A stretch of DNA of 64,000 nucleotides from Flavobacterium glaciei (GTDB lineage: Bacteria > Bacteroidota > Bacteroidia > Flavobacteriales > Flavobacteriaceae): the NCBI RefSeq assembly GCF_003350545.1, contig NZ_QQBA01000007.1:1-64000 (forward strand), in the 5' to 3' direction. The notes under the pieces are model-generated. The model had not been told where the DNA came from, did not search any database, and saw nothing but the letters and a program-made list of their open reading frames with translations. Positions 9,123 through 17,711 of this stretch are shown here, in pieces (the first letter of the stretch is position 1; every line of letters starts with the position of its first letter). Both the position numbers and the translations under genes were made by a program.

Positions 9123-10571
9123 ATGATGGAAAAGATTATTGAAGAAAGTAAGCAGGGCGAAAGTCTTGTTCTGGAGAATAAACCTGAAAATACAAAAAAA
9201 CTATTTATAGAAAGTTATGGCTGTGCTATGAATTTTTCGGACAGTGAAATTGTAGCTTCCATATTATCTGGAAACGGATACAATACAACGCAAGTGCTGG
9301 AAGAAGCCGATTTAGTTTTGGTCAATACTTGTTCGATTCGGGACAAAGCAGAGCAAACCATTCGCAAACGTTTGGAAAAATACAATGCGGTGAAACGCAT
9401 TAATCCAAAAATGAAAGTGGGCGTTTTAGGCTGTATGGCCGAGCGTTTGAAAAGCCAATTCCTTGAAGAAGAAAAAATTGTAGACCTAGTTGTAGGTCCG
9501 GATGCCTATAAAGACTTGCCAAACCTTTTGCAAGAAGTGGAAGAAGGCCGTGATGCAATTAACGTTATTTTGTCTAAAGATGAAACCTATGGTGATATTT
9601 CACCGGTTCGATTGATGAGTAATGGAATTACAGCGTTGGTTTCTATCACTCGTGGTTGTGATAATATGTGTACGTTTTGCGTGGTACCTTTTACCCGCGG
9701 ACGCGAACGCAGCCGTGAACCACAAAGTATAATGAAGGAAATTCAGGATTTATGGGACAAAGGATTTAAAGAAATTACACTTTTAGGACAGAATGTTGAT
9801 AGTTATTTATGGTACGGCGGCGGTTTGAAAAAAGATTTCGAAAATGCTACCGAAATGCAAAAAGCAACTGCTGTAGATTTTGATCAATTATTAGAAATGG
9901 TTGCAGTAGGTTTTCCGAAAATGCGCATTCGATTTTCGACATCAAATCCTCAGGACATGCACGAAAGTATTTTGCATGTGATTGCAAAACATCCTAATAT
10001 ATGTAAGCACATTCACTTGCCGGTTCAATCAGGAAGCAATAGAATTCTGAAGGAAATGAATCGTTTGCACACGCGTGAAGAATATATGACTTTGATTGAC
10101 AAAATCAGAGCTATTATTCCGAATGGCTCTATTTCGCAGGATATGATTTCAGGTTTTCCAACTGAAACCGAAGAAGATCATCAAGACACCTTGAGTTTGA
10201 TGGAATATGTGAAATATAATTTTGGTTATATGTATTCCTATTCAGAACGTCCGGGAACATTAGCAGGAAGAAAAATGGAAGATGACGTAACCGAAGAAAC
10301 GAAAGCACGAAGATTGCAGGAAATTGTCGATTTACAACAAAAACATGCTTGGTTGCGCTCAGAGGAATTCATTGGTCAAACGGTAGAAGTTTTGGTTGAA
10401 AAAGTTTCTAAAAAATCAACCGAAGAGTTTTCCGGAAGAAATTCACAAAGTATTACGGTTGTTTTCCCAAAAGAGAATTATAAAATTGGTGATTTTGTAA
10501 ACGTAAAAATTACGAGTTGCACAAGCGGAACTTTGAAAGGGACAGCAATTAGTTTAAGTGAGATGAATTAA
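9123..10571 (+). CDS. miaB: tRNA-2-methylthio-N6-dimethylallyladenosine synthase MiaB
   Basis: This radical-SAM enzyme adds the methylthio group to i6A37 of tRNAs reading UNN codons. The 482-residue product has the N-terminal UPF0004 domain with three cluster-binding Cys (YGCAMNFSDSE, NTCSIR, LGCMAER). The radical-SAM core has CDNMCTFC and TRGRERSR, and a TRAM domain lies at the C-terminus. The ATG at 9123 is followed at once by a second at 9126, and either could be used. A good promoter lies 15 bases upstream. Confidence 0.97.
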   Translation: MMEKIIEESKQGESLVLENKPENTKKLFIESYGCAMNFSDSEIVASILSGNGYNTTQVLEEADLVLVNTCSIRDKAEQTIRKRLEKYNAVKRINPKMKVGVLGCMAERLKSQFLEEEKIVDLVVGPDAYKDLPNLLQEVEEGRDAINVILSKDETYGDISPVRLMSNGITALVSITRGCDNMCTFCVVPFTRGRERSREPQSIMKEIQDLWDKGFKEITLLGQNVDSYLWYGGGLKKDFENATEMQKATAVDFDQLLEMVAVGFPKMRIRFSTSNPQDMHESILHVIAKHPNICKHIHLPVQSGSNRILKEMNRLHTREEYMTLIDKIRAIIPNGSISQDMISGFPTETEEDHQDTLSLMEYVKYNFGYMYSYSERPGTLAGRKMEDDVTEETKARRLQEIVDLQQKHAWLRSEEFIGQTVEVLVEKVSKKSTEEFSGRNSQSITVVFPKENYKIGDFVNVKITSCTSGTLKGTAISLSEMN

Positions 10572-10577
10572 TTTTTT

Positions 10578-10606
10578 ACCACAAATTTCGCAAATTTTCA
10601 CAAATT
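10578..10606 (+). repeat. Left inverted repeat of the GxxExxY unit
   Basis: A 29-base sequence built from three CACAAATT-like blocks about 10 bases apart. It matches the reverse complement of 11025-11053 at 26 of 29 positions. It starts 7 bases after the miaB stop codon. Confidence 0.75.
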
Positions 10607-10627
10607 CATTTAATAAAAACATCAAAC

Positions 10628-11017
10628 ATGAGCGAGTCTAATGAGTATTATTATAAAAAAAATGAAAATTACGAAATAGTTGGTCTTTGTATGGAAGTAC
10701 ATAGAATACTCGGCCCTGGTTTACTAGAAATCGTTTATAAAGATGCCTTAGAAATAGAATTCAAAAATCACAATATTCCTTATGAAAGAGAAAAAGAGTA
10801 TACTGTTGAATACAAAGGAATAATTTTACCCCATAAATTTTATGCCGACTTTGTGGTTTATACCGACATTATTCTAGAAGTAAAATCAATTAAAGAAATC
10901 AGTAATGATCATCTTGCGCAAATATTGAACTATATGAAATTAGCCGATACTCCCATCGGAATAATAGCAAATTTTCAAAATAAATCGTTAGTTCACAAAA
11001 GATTAATAAATACCTAA
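10628..11017 (+). CDS. GxxExxY family protein (PD-(D/E)XK nuclease-like)
   Basis: A 129-residue protein carrying the family signature GLLEIVY (Gly31, Glu34, Tyr37) after LGPG. A likely nuclease core follows: Asp74 in YADFVV and Glu84-x-Lys86 in ILEVK, then a helix ending near Gln98. These residues fit the PD-(D/E)XK pattern assigned to GxxExxY proteins. The cellular role is not known. No restriction, toxin or CRISPR genes are beside it. It sits alone between miaB and a sigma-54 activator, inside a pair of 29-base inverted repeats, which suggests it came in as a small mobile unit. Confidence 0.85.
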   Translation: MSESNEYYYKKNENYEIVGLCMEVHRILGPGLLEIVYKDALEIEFKNHNIPYEREKEYTVEYKGIILPHKFYADFVVYTDIILEVKSIKEISNDHLAQILNYMKLADTPIGIIANFQNKSLVHKRLINT

Positions 11018-11024
11018 AAATACA

Positions 11025-11053
11025 AATTTGTGATAATTTGTGTAATTTGTGGT
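11025..11053 (-). repeat. Right inverted repeat of the GxxExxY unit
   Basis: Reverse complement of the left arm at 10578-10606 with 3 mismatches in 29. It again carries three CACAAATT-like blocks. It ends 14 bases before the ATG of the sigma-54 regulator gene. Confidence 0.75.
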
Positions 11054-11066
11054 TGAGAAAAAAAAT

Positions 11067-12323
11067 ATGGAATCAGTACAATCAATAAAACAGCGATTTG
11101 AGATTATCGGGAATGACCCGAAGCTTAATCGTGCGATAGAAAAAGTCATTCAGGTAGCTCCTACTGATATTACAGTCTTAGTAGCTGGAGAGAGCGGAGT
11201 TGGGAAAGAGAATATTCCTAGAATTATTCATTCGCTTTCGCATAGAAAACATGGGAAATACATTGCCGTAAACTGTGGCGCCATTCCAGAAGGAACAATT
11301 GACAGTGAACTTTTCGGACATGAAAAAGGTGCTTTTACTGGAGCCACAGGTACTCGTGAAGGTTATTTTGAAGTGGCTGACGGCGGAACTATATTTTTGG
11401 ATGAAGTAGGTGAATTACCGTTAACTACACAAGTTCGTTTGTTGCGTGTTCTTGAAAATGGCGAATTTATAAAAGTCGGTTCTTCACAAGTACAGAAAAC
11501 GGACGTCCGAATTGTTGCGGCTACGAATGTCAATTTATTTGATGCGATTGAAAAAGGGAAATTCCGTGAGGATTTGTATTATCGTTTGAGTACTGTGGAT
11601 ATTACTTTGCCGCCTTTGCGCGATCGAAAAGATGACATTCATTTGTTATTCAGGAAATTCGTTGCTGATTTTGCCCATAAATACAAAATGCCTCCATTGA
11701 AGTTAGATGAAAATGCAGTTCAGCTACTGCAGAAATTTCGTTGGAGCGGAAACATTAGACAATTAAGAAATGTAGCGGAACAAATCTCCGTTTTAGAAAC
11801 TAATAGAGATATATCAGCCGTAACATTACAATCTTATTTGCCAGCGCAAGGAAGCAATTTACCTTCTGTTATAAAAGACAAAAAAAGCGAAAGTGATTTC
11901 AGTACTGAAAGAGAAATTTTGTACAAAGTACTTTTTGACATGAAAAGTGATTTGAATGATTTGAAAAAATTAACATTAGAACTGATTCAAAATGGAGGTT
12001 CAAAAGTTCAGGAGACGAATCAACATTTGATAAAAAAAATATACGGCTCGAAAGAAAATGATAGTGAAATTGATTTTGAAGAAGAACCAAAAGCAGCATT
12101 CATTACAGCTCAAAATAATGAAGAGCTGTATCAAGAACATGACGACAATTATCTATTTGCAGAAACTGTCGAGGAAGAAGAAACCTTGCGTTTAGAACAA
12201 AAAGAAATCGAAATGATAAAAAAATCATTAGAAAAAAATAAAGGTAAACGAAAAGCTGCCGCGGATGAATTAGGTATTTCAGAAAGGACATTATATAGAA
12301 AAATTAAACAATTTGACTTGTAG
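11067..12323 (+). CDS. Sigma-54-dependent transcriptional activator (no receiver domain)
   Basis: An AAA+ enhancer-binding protein that opens sigma-54 promoters. It has Walker A GESGVGKE, the sigma-54 contact loop GAFTGA, Walker B GGTIFLDEVGEL and an arginine finger region. The C-terminal Fis-type helix-turn-helix ends in RKAAADELGISERTLYRKI. The AAA+ domain begins almost at the N-terminus, so there is no response-regulator domain. Between AAA+ and HTH lies an acidic linker of about 130 residues. The frame extends back to a GTG at 11049, but that lies inside the inverted repeat, so the ATG at 11067 is preferred (419 codons including stop). Confidence 0.93.
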   Translation: MESVQSIKQRFEIIGNDPKLNRAIEKVIQVAPTDITVLVAGESGVGKENIPRIIHSLSHRKHGKYIAVNCGAIPEGTIDSELFGHEKGAFTGATGTREGYFEVADGGTIFLDEVGELPLTTQVRLLRVLENGEFIKVGSSQVQKTDVRIVAATNVNLFDAIEKGKFREDLYYRLSTVDITLPPLRDRKDDIHLLFRKFVADFAHKYKMPPLKLDENAVQLLQKFRWSGNIRQLRNVAEQISVLETNRDISAVTLQSYLPAQGSNLPSVIKDKKSESDFSTEREILYKVLFDMKSDLNDLKKLTLELIQNGGSKVQETNQHLIKKIYGSKENDSEIDFEEEPKAAFITAQNNEELYQEHDDNYLFAETVEEEETLRLEQKEIEMIKKSLEKNKGKRKAAADELGISERTLYRKIKQFDL

Positions 12324-12358
12324 TTTTTAAGTCCCAAAATGATTTAATTGAAAATGAA

Positions 12359-12366
12359 TACCTTTG
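12359..12366 (+). promoter_or_regulatory. -7 promoter element of lptE
   Basis: TACCTTTG matches TAnnTTTG and lies 44 bases ahead of the lptE ATG. No convincing -33 partner was found, so transcription from the gene upstream is also possible. Confidence 0.4.
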
Positions 12367-12410
12367 AACTAAACGTTGGTAAACCGGCACAGTAATTTTT
12401 AAAACAAAAA

Positions 12411-12914
12411 ATGAAACATATAAAATTTATACTTTTTTCCATAATTATACTGAGTATGCATAGTTGCTCGGTTTATAACTTTACAGGAACCGGCAAAATT
12501 GACGCTGAAACATTTCAGGTAGGCTTTTTTCAGAATAATGCGGAGTTAATCGAGCCCGGAATTGACCTAACTTTCACACGTGAACTTCAAGATTTGATTC
12601 AGAATCAAACCAATTTGAACTTGGTCAAAAACGGTGCTGATTTGACCTATGAAGGAGAAATTGTAGATTACAGAATAAGCCCTATGACAGCAACGGCAGA
12701 TCAGCGAGCTGCTCAAAACAGACTGACGATTAGGGTAAATGTTCGTTTTACTAATAAGAAAAAAGAAGCTGATGATTTTGAAAAACCATTCACCTTTTTC
12801 TATGATTATCCAGCAGAACAACAACTAACAGGAGCAACTCTAAACAGCGCATTAAAGGAAATTTTTGAAAGAATTACACAAGACATCTTTAATGAGTCAC
12901 TGGCAAAATGGTAA
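12411..12914 (+). CDS. lptE: LptE-family LPS-assembly lipoprotein
   Basis: LptE plugs the LptD barrel and helps insert lipopolysaccharide into the outer membrane. The 167-residue product has a lipoprotein signal with lipobox MHSC (Cys19). A small alpha/beta domain follows with the family's pattern of an initial GTG segment, FFQNNAELIEPGI and a late FERITQDIFNESLAKW helix. It lies 87 bases after the sigma-54 regulator. In Bacteroidetes this regulator-lptE adjacency is, as far as I recall, frequent, but a functional link is not shown. Confidence 0.88.
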   Translation: MKHIKFILFSIIILSMHSCSVYNFTGTGKIDAETFQVGFFQNNAELIEPGIDLTFTRELQDLIQNQTNLNLVKNGADLTYEGEIVDYRISPMTATADQRAAQNRLTIRVNVRFTNKKKEADDFEKPFTFFYDYPAEQQLTGATLNSALKEIFERITQDIFNESLAKW

Positions 12915-12923
12915 ATGAAGTTT

Positions 12924-12964
12924 AATTGTTGAAATTATTTAATCGATTAAACAGTTCAACAATT
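12924..12964. repeat. Nested palindrome between lptE and the TPR-like gene
   Basis: AATTGTTGAA (12924-12933) and TTCAACAATT (12955-12964) are perfect inverted repeats. They enclose a perfect 14-base palindrome, TTTAATCGATTAAA (12938-12951). No T run follows, so it is not a typical terminator. Confidence 0.6.
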
Positions 12965-12983
12965 CCACGATTAAACACTAAAA

Positions 12984-13835
12984 ATGAACGTAACAGATTA
13001 TACTTATTTGATTAATAAACCTGATGCTATCCATGAAAAGCAAACGGAAGCTTTGGAAAAAGTACTCGATGAGTTTCCTTATTTTCAAAGTGCTAGAGCA
13101 ATTCAATTAAAAGGGCTTTATAATCTAAACAGCTTTAAATACAATACTGCTTTAAAAATCACTGCAGCACATTCAACGGACCGTTCAATTTTATTTGATT
13201 TCATCACATCAGACACGTTTACTTCCATTCAAAAGGGACTTTACGATAAAAAAACATTAGAAATTCTTGATATAAAAGTTGTAGACAGTGAGATTATTGT
13301 TACTGAAGAAAAAACAGAGTCTAAAATAAATCCTTTAGAAAGATCCATACTCACTTCAATAAAAGAAGCCTCAACAACTGATGTTGATGACACTTCAAAA
13401 ACAACCGAAGAGAAACTGGCCATTGGAAAACCCTTAGATTTCTCAAAAAGCGAACAACATTCCTTTCAAGAATGGCTTCAGCTTTCCCGAACTGAGCCTA
13501 TAGTAAGAGAAAAAGAAAGTACTATTAATTTGCCACTACCTATAATAGATGAAGACAAAAGAAAAAAATTAGAATTAATAGATAAGTTTATTGAAGCCAG
13601 TCCAAAGATTTCTCCGGTAAAACACGGAGTTGCTTCAACTGTCAATTTGGATCTAAATGCAGCTGACAATTCCTTCTTGATGACGGAAACTTTGGCCAGA
13701 GTCTATTTAGAACAAAAAAAATATCAAAAAGCGATTCAAGCTTATGAAATATTAATTTTGAAATATCCAGAAAAAAGTAGTTTCTTTGCGGACCGCATAT
13801 CGGATATTAAGATTTTACAACATAATAATAATTAA
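12984..13835 (+). CDS. Conserved hypothetical protein with TPR-like C-terminus
   Basis: I recognise no named family. The 283-residue protein has no signal peptide. Its N-terminus (about 1-85) is helical, with aromatic residues in YLINKP and FPYFQSARAIQLKGL resembling a half TPR. The middle (95-210) is acidic and low in complexity. A single TPR-like helix pair lies near the end (about 230-270: TLARVYLEQKKYQKAIQAYEIL). It is three bases ahead of secG and 69 after lptE, so it is probably co-transcribed with both. The context hints at an envelope role, but that is inference. Confidence 0.7.
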   Translation: MNVTDYTYLINKPDAIHEKQTEALEKVLDEFPYFQSARAIQLKGLYNLNSFKYNTALKITAAHSTDRSILFDFITSDTFTSIQKGLYDKKTLEILDIKVVDSEIIVTEEKTESKINPLERSILTSIKEASTTDVDDTSKTTEEKLAIGKPLDFSKSEQHSFQEWLQLSRTEPIVREKESTINLPLPIIDEDKRKKLELIDKFIEASPKISPVKHGVASTVNLDLNAADNSFLMTETLARVYLEQKKYQKAIQAYEILILKYPEKSSFFADRISDIKILQHNNN

Positions 13836-13838
13836 ACA

Positions 13839-14183
13839 ATGAGCACATTTTCAATTTTTTTAGTTTTAATAACTATAGTTTGTTTTCTATTAATCGTAGT
13901 TATCATGGTTCAAAACCCTAAAGGTGGAGGATTATCTTCTACAATAGGTGGTTCCCAAATGTTAGGTGGAGTACAAAAAACAACAGATTTTTTAGACAAA
14001 AGCACTTGGACATTAGCAACTATATTAATTGCACTTATTTTACTTTCTAGCTTAAGTTTTACAGGAACACTAAGTGATACTGATTCTAAAATCATTGAAA
14101 ACACAGGAAGTACAGCACCTACTACAAACACACCTGCTGCTCCTGCTCAAAACACTCCTGCTGCAACAAATCCAGCCAAATAA
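13839..14183 (+). CDS. secG: Preprotein translocase subunit SecG
   Basis: SecG is the small accessory subunit of the SecYEG channel. The 114-residue product has two transmembrane helices (about 3-23 and 52-72). Between them is the conserved cytoplasmic loop with MVQNPKGGGLSS and GGSQMLGGVQKTTDFLDK. The last 35 residues are a Pro/Ala/Thr/Asn-rich tail. It starts three bases after the preceding gene and is followed by a hairpin terminator. Confidence 0.94.
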   Translation: MSTFSIFLVLITIVCFLLIVVIMVQNPKGGGLSSTIGGSQMLGGVQKTTDFLDKSTWTLATILIALILLSSLSFTGTLSDTDSKIIENTGSTAPTTNTPAAPAQNTPAATNPAK

Positions 14184-14202
14184 ATTATTAAAACATATTC
14201 TA

Positions 14203-14232
14203 AATGCCAGCCTGTCAAAGCTGGCATTTTTT
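14203..14232 (+). terminator. Terminator after secG
   Basis: AATGCCAGC (14203-14211) pairs with GCTGGCATT (14220-14228), followed by a run of T. It closes the lptE-secG unit and separates it from groES. Confidence 0.75.
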
Positions 14233-14322
14233 ATAAGAAATTATGTCAGTTTCATTAGGATGGCATAATTTCTGAAATCTTAATAATAGTAATAAAAATA
14301 AATAATATAAAAATATACAATC

Positions 14323-14598
14323 ATGGCTTTAAACATTAAACCACTTTCAGACAGAGTTCTTATCGAACCTGTAGCAGCTGAAACAAAAACTGCTTCAGGG
14401 ATTTTTATTCCAGACACTGCAAAGGAAAAACCACAAAAAGGAACTGTTGTTGCTGTTGGAAACGGAACAAAAGAACATACAATGACTGTAAAAATTGGTG
14501 ATTCTGTTCTTTACGGAAAATACGCTGGAACTGAATTGAAATTGGAAGGGAAAGATTATTTAATCATGCGTGAAGACGATATTTTAGCAATTATCTAA
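14323..14598 (+). CDS. groES: Co-chaperonin GroES
   Basis: GroES caps the GroEL cavity during folding of client proteins. The 91-residue product has the family start [12 protein letters not shown], the mobile loop (about 17-33, [12 protein letters not shown]) and the conserved C-terminal [13 protein letters not shown]. It is 110 bases ahead of groEL. No CIRCE operator or clear TAnnTTTG element could be seen in front of it. Confidence 0.98.
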   Translation: MALNIKPLSDRVLIEPVAAETKTASGIFIPDTAKEKPQKGTVVAVGNGTKEHTMTVKIGDSVLYGKYAGTELKLEGKDYLIMREDDILAII

Positions 14599-14646
14599 AT
14601 AGTATTAAGTCCTAAGAATTAAGTATCAAGACAACTTGACCCGAGA

Positions 14647-14672
14647 GCTTTGCTCGAACTGGCGAAGCAAAC
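14647..14672 (+). repeat. Hairpin and dispersed repeat fragment in the groES-groEL gap
   Basis: GCTTTGC (14647-14653) can pair with GCGAAGC (14662-14668) with one G-T pair. The segment CGAACTGGCGAAGCAAAC (14655-14672) matches 9008-9025 at 15 of 18 positions, which suggests a fragment of the same dispersed repeat. Confidence 0.4.
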
Positions 14673-14693
14673 TTTAAACAAATTTAACCTTAA

Positions 14694-16337
<1,644 letters not shown>

Positions 16338-16353
16338 TAGCATTTCCCCAAAT

Positions 16354-16392
16354 AAAAAACCGTCCCGATTTAATCATCAGGACGGTTTTTTT
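16354..16392 (+). terminator. Terminator after groEL
   Basis: AAAAAACCGTCC (16354-16365) pairs with GGACGGTTTTTT (16380-16391), with a T run. It can also serve the convergent DedA gene, whose stop is at 16409. Confidence 0.85.
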
Positions 16393-16408
16393 ATGCTATA
16401 AAATTTTA

Positions 16409-17089
16409 TTATTCTTGAGTTTTTGATTTTTTGCTGAACTTATAAATTACTGGTATAACAGTGATCCCAACCAAAGCAATAACAATAATTTCAATATGCT
16501 CTTTCAAATCTATTTGATAATTGTTAAGCAAAAAGCCATATAAATAATGACCCGCAAAAATCAAAGTGAATGACCAAATGAAAGAACTAAGGACATTATA
16601 AAACATGAATTTTTGTTTGTCCATAGACACAATCCCAGCTACTATAGGGGCAAAGGTTCTGAATATTGGAAGAAAACGGGCAAAAATAATTGCTTTGCCC
16701 CCATATTTTTCAAAGAAATCTTTTGATTGAACCAAATATTTTTTCTTAAACCAAAAACTATCTTCCTTATTGTACAAATAATATCCACTTTTTGAACCAA
16801 ACCAATATCCAACAATATTACCCAATATCCCTGCTAAAGCAACTAGTGTTGCCAAAAGAATAACATTCGCAAAATCATTTTGAATGAAAAATATGTTTTC
16901 TATTAAATCGCGACTATATATACCTGCTAAAAACAACAAACTATCACCTGGTAAAAAGAAACCCGCAAAAAGACCTGTTTCTGCAAAAACAATAAATAAA
17001 ACTATATAAATACCCAATTTAATTCCATTAATATCAAAATGAATATAAAAAAGCGGGTCAATCAAATTCTTCCAATCAAAATCATTCAT
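16409..17089 (-). CDS. DedA family membrane protein (SNARE-associated/VTT domain)
   Basis: A 226-residue inner-membrane protein with about five hydrophobic segments. It has the DedA signature motifs FFLPGDSLLFLAG, GNIVGYWFGSKSGYY, KYGGKAIIFARFLPIFRTFAPIVAG and a late hydrophobic helix. The first helix has the acidic FAETGLFAG. DedA proteins act in lipid carrier or phospholipid flipping and proton-dependent envelope homeostasis; the exact substrate here is unknown. The gene is convergent with groEL. The 262-base gap upstream holds no gene that I can see. Confidence 0.9.
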   Translation of the reverse strand: MNDFDWKNLIDPLFYIHFDINGIKLGIYIVLFIVFAETGLFAGFFLPGDSLLFLAGIYSRDLIENIFFIQNDFANVILLATLVALAGILGNIVGYWFGSKSGYYLYNKEDSFWFKKKYLVQSKDFFEKYGGKAIIFARFLPIFRTFAPIVAGIVSMDKQKFMFYNVLSSFIWSFTLIFAGHYLYGFLLNNYQIDLKEHIEIIVIALVGITVIPVIYKFSKKSKTQE

Positions 17090-17313
17090 TCTACGGTGTT
17101 TTATGCTTAAATTATTTGTGCGTGAAAGTACGGATAATATATCTTAACCGCAATTTATGCCTCTATTTTAAAGTTTTATTAACTATTTAAATTCGTCAAA
17201 TTAACTACGCAATACCAACAATCAAATATTGTTTTTGCGATTTGACATCTCGGCTAATAAAAAATATCATTTTGTATAGTCAGCAGCCAATTACATAATA
17301 AAAATCAGGCGCT

Positions 17314-17347
17314 AAAAAAACCAAAGTTTTCACTTTGGCTTTTTTTT
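17314..17347 (-). terminator. Terminator after the HMA-domain gene
   Basis: On the minus strand a CCAAAGT/ACTTTGG stem (17321-17327 with 17332-17338) with a TTTC loop is flanked by A and T runs. It begins a few bases past the stop at 17352. Confidence 0.7.
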
Positions 17348-17351
17348 AAAA

Positions 17352-17696
17352 TTATTTTCGCTCATATTGACAACAAGTATGAAGTTTATCGTAATCTTCC
17401 TTTAATGCCTTGAAATCATCTGTATCATGTCCTGCTTTTGCAACCGCTTTTTGAATTGTAGGTACATCCGTTTTCTGCTCGTTAACAATCAAGTATAAAG
17501 TGCCACAATCCATATGCCAATCGGCAGATTTTACACCTGAAACGCCTAATGCCGCTTTTTCAACTCTTTTTTTACACATTTCACAATTCCCGCTCACATG
17601 AAACTCAACCTTAGCGTTCTTATTTCTAACCTCTTGAGCCTGAAGTGTAAATCCAAAAAAAGTCATTACCAATACTACTATGATATTTTTCATCAT
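17352..17696 (-). CDS. Secreted heavy-metal-associated (HMA) domain protein
   Basis: A 114-residue protein with a signal peptide (cut near LQAQ, about residue 21). It carries one HMA/ferredoxin-like fold domain with the metal-binding CxxC in GNCEMCKKRVEKA (about 36-39), the ADWHMDC strand and a late CCQYERK that adds two more Cys. It is probably a periplasmic copper or other soft-metal carrier. It starts 15 bases after the TonB receptor stop and is the last gene of a three-gene set with that receptor and a HYC_CC_PP protein. The metal is not proven. Confidence 0.85.
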   Translation of the reverse strand: MMKNIIVVLVMTFFGFTLQAQEVRNKNAKVEFHVSGNCEMCKKRVEKAALGVSGVKSADWHMDCGTLYLIVNEQKTDVPTIQKAVAKAGHDTDDFKALKEDYDKLHTCCQYERK

Positions 17697-17711
17697 TTAA
17701 TTTTTTTAAGA

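Noticed and set aside
11049-11066. Longer start (GTG) for the sigma-54 regulator
   Set aside because: It lies inside the right inverted repeat of the GxxExxY unit; the ATG at 11067 is cleaner.
10628-12323. Restriction-modification or CRISPR-type defence island around the GxxExxY gene
   Set aside because: Neighbours are miaB, a sigma-54 regulator and lptE; no methyltransferase, helicase or repeat-spacer array is present.
17090-17351. Possible small gene or RNA in the gap upstream of the DedA gene
   Set aside because: No frame with a sensible start, no stable stem apart from the terminator at 17314-17347.
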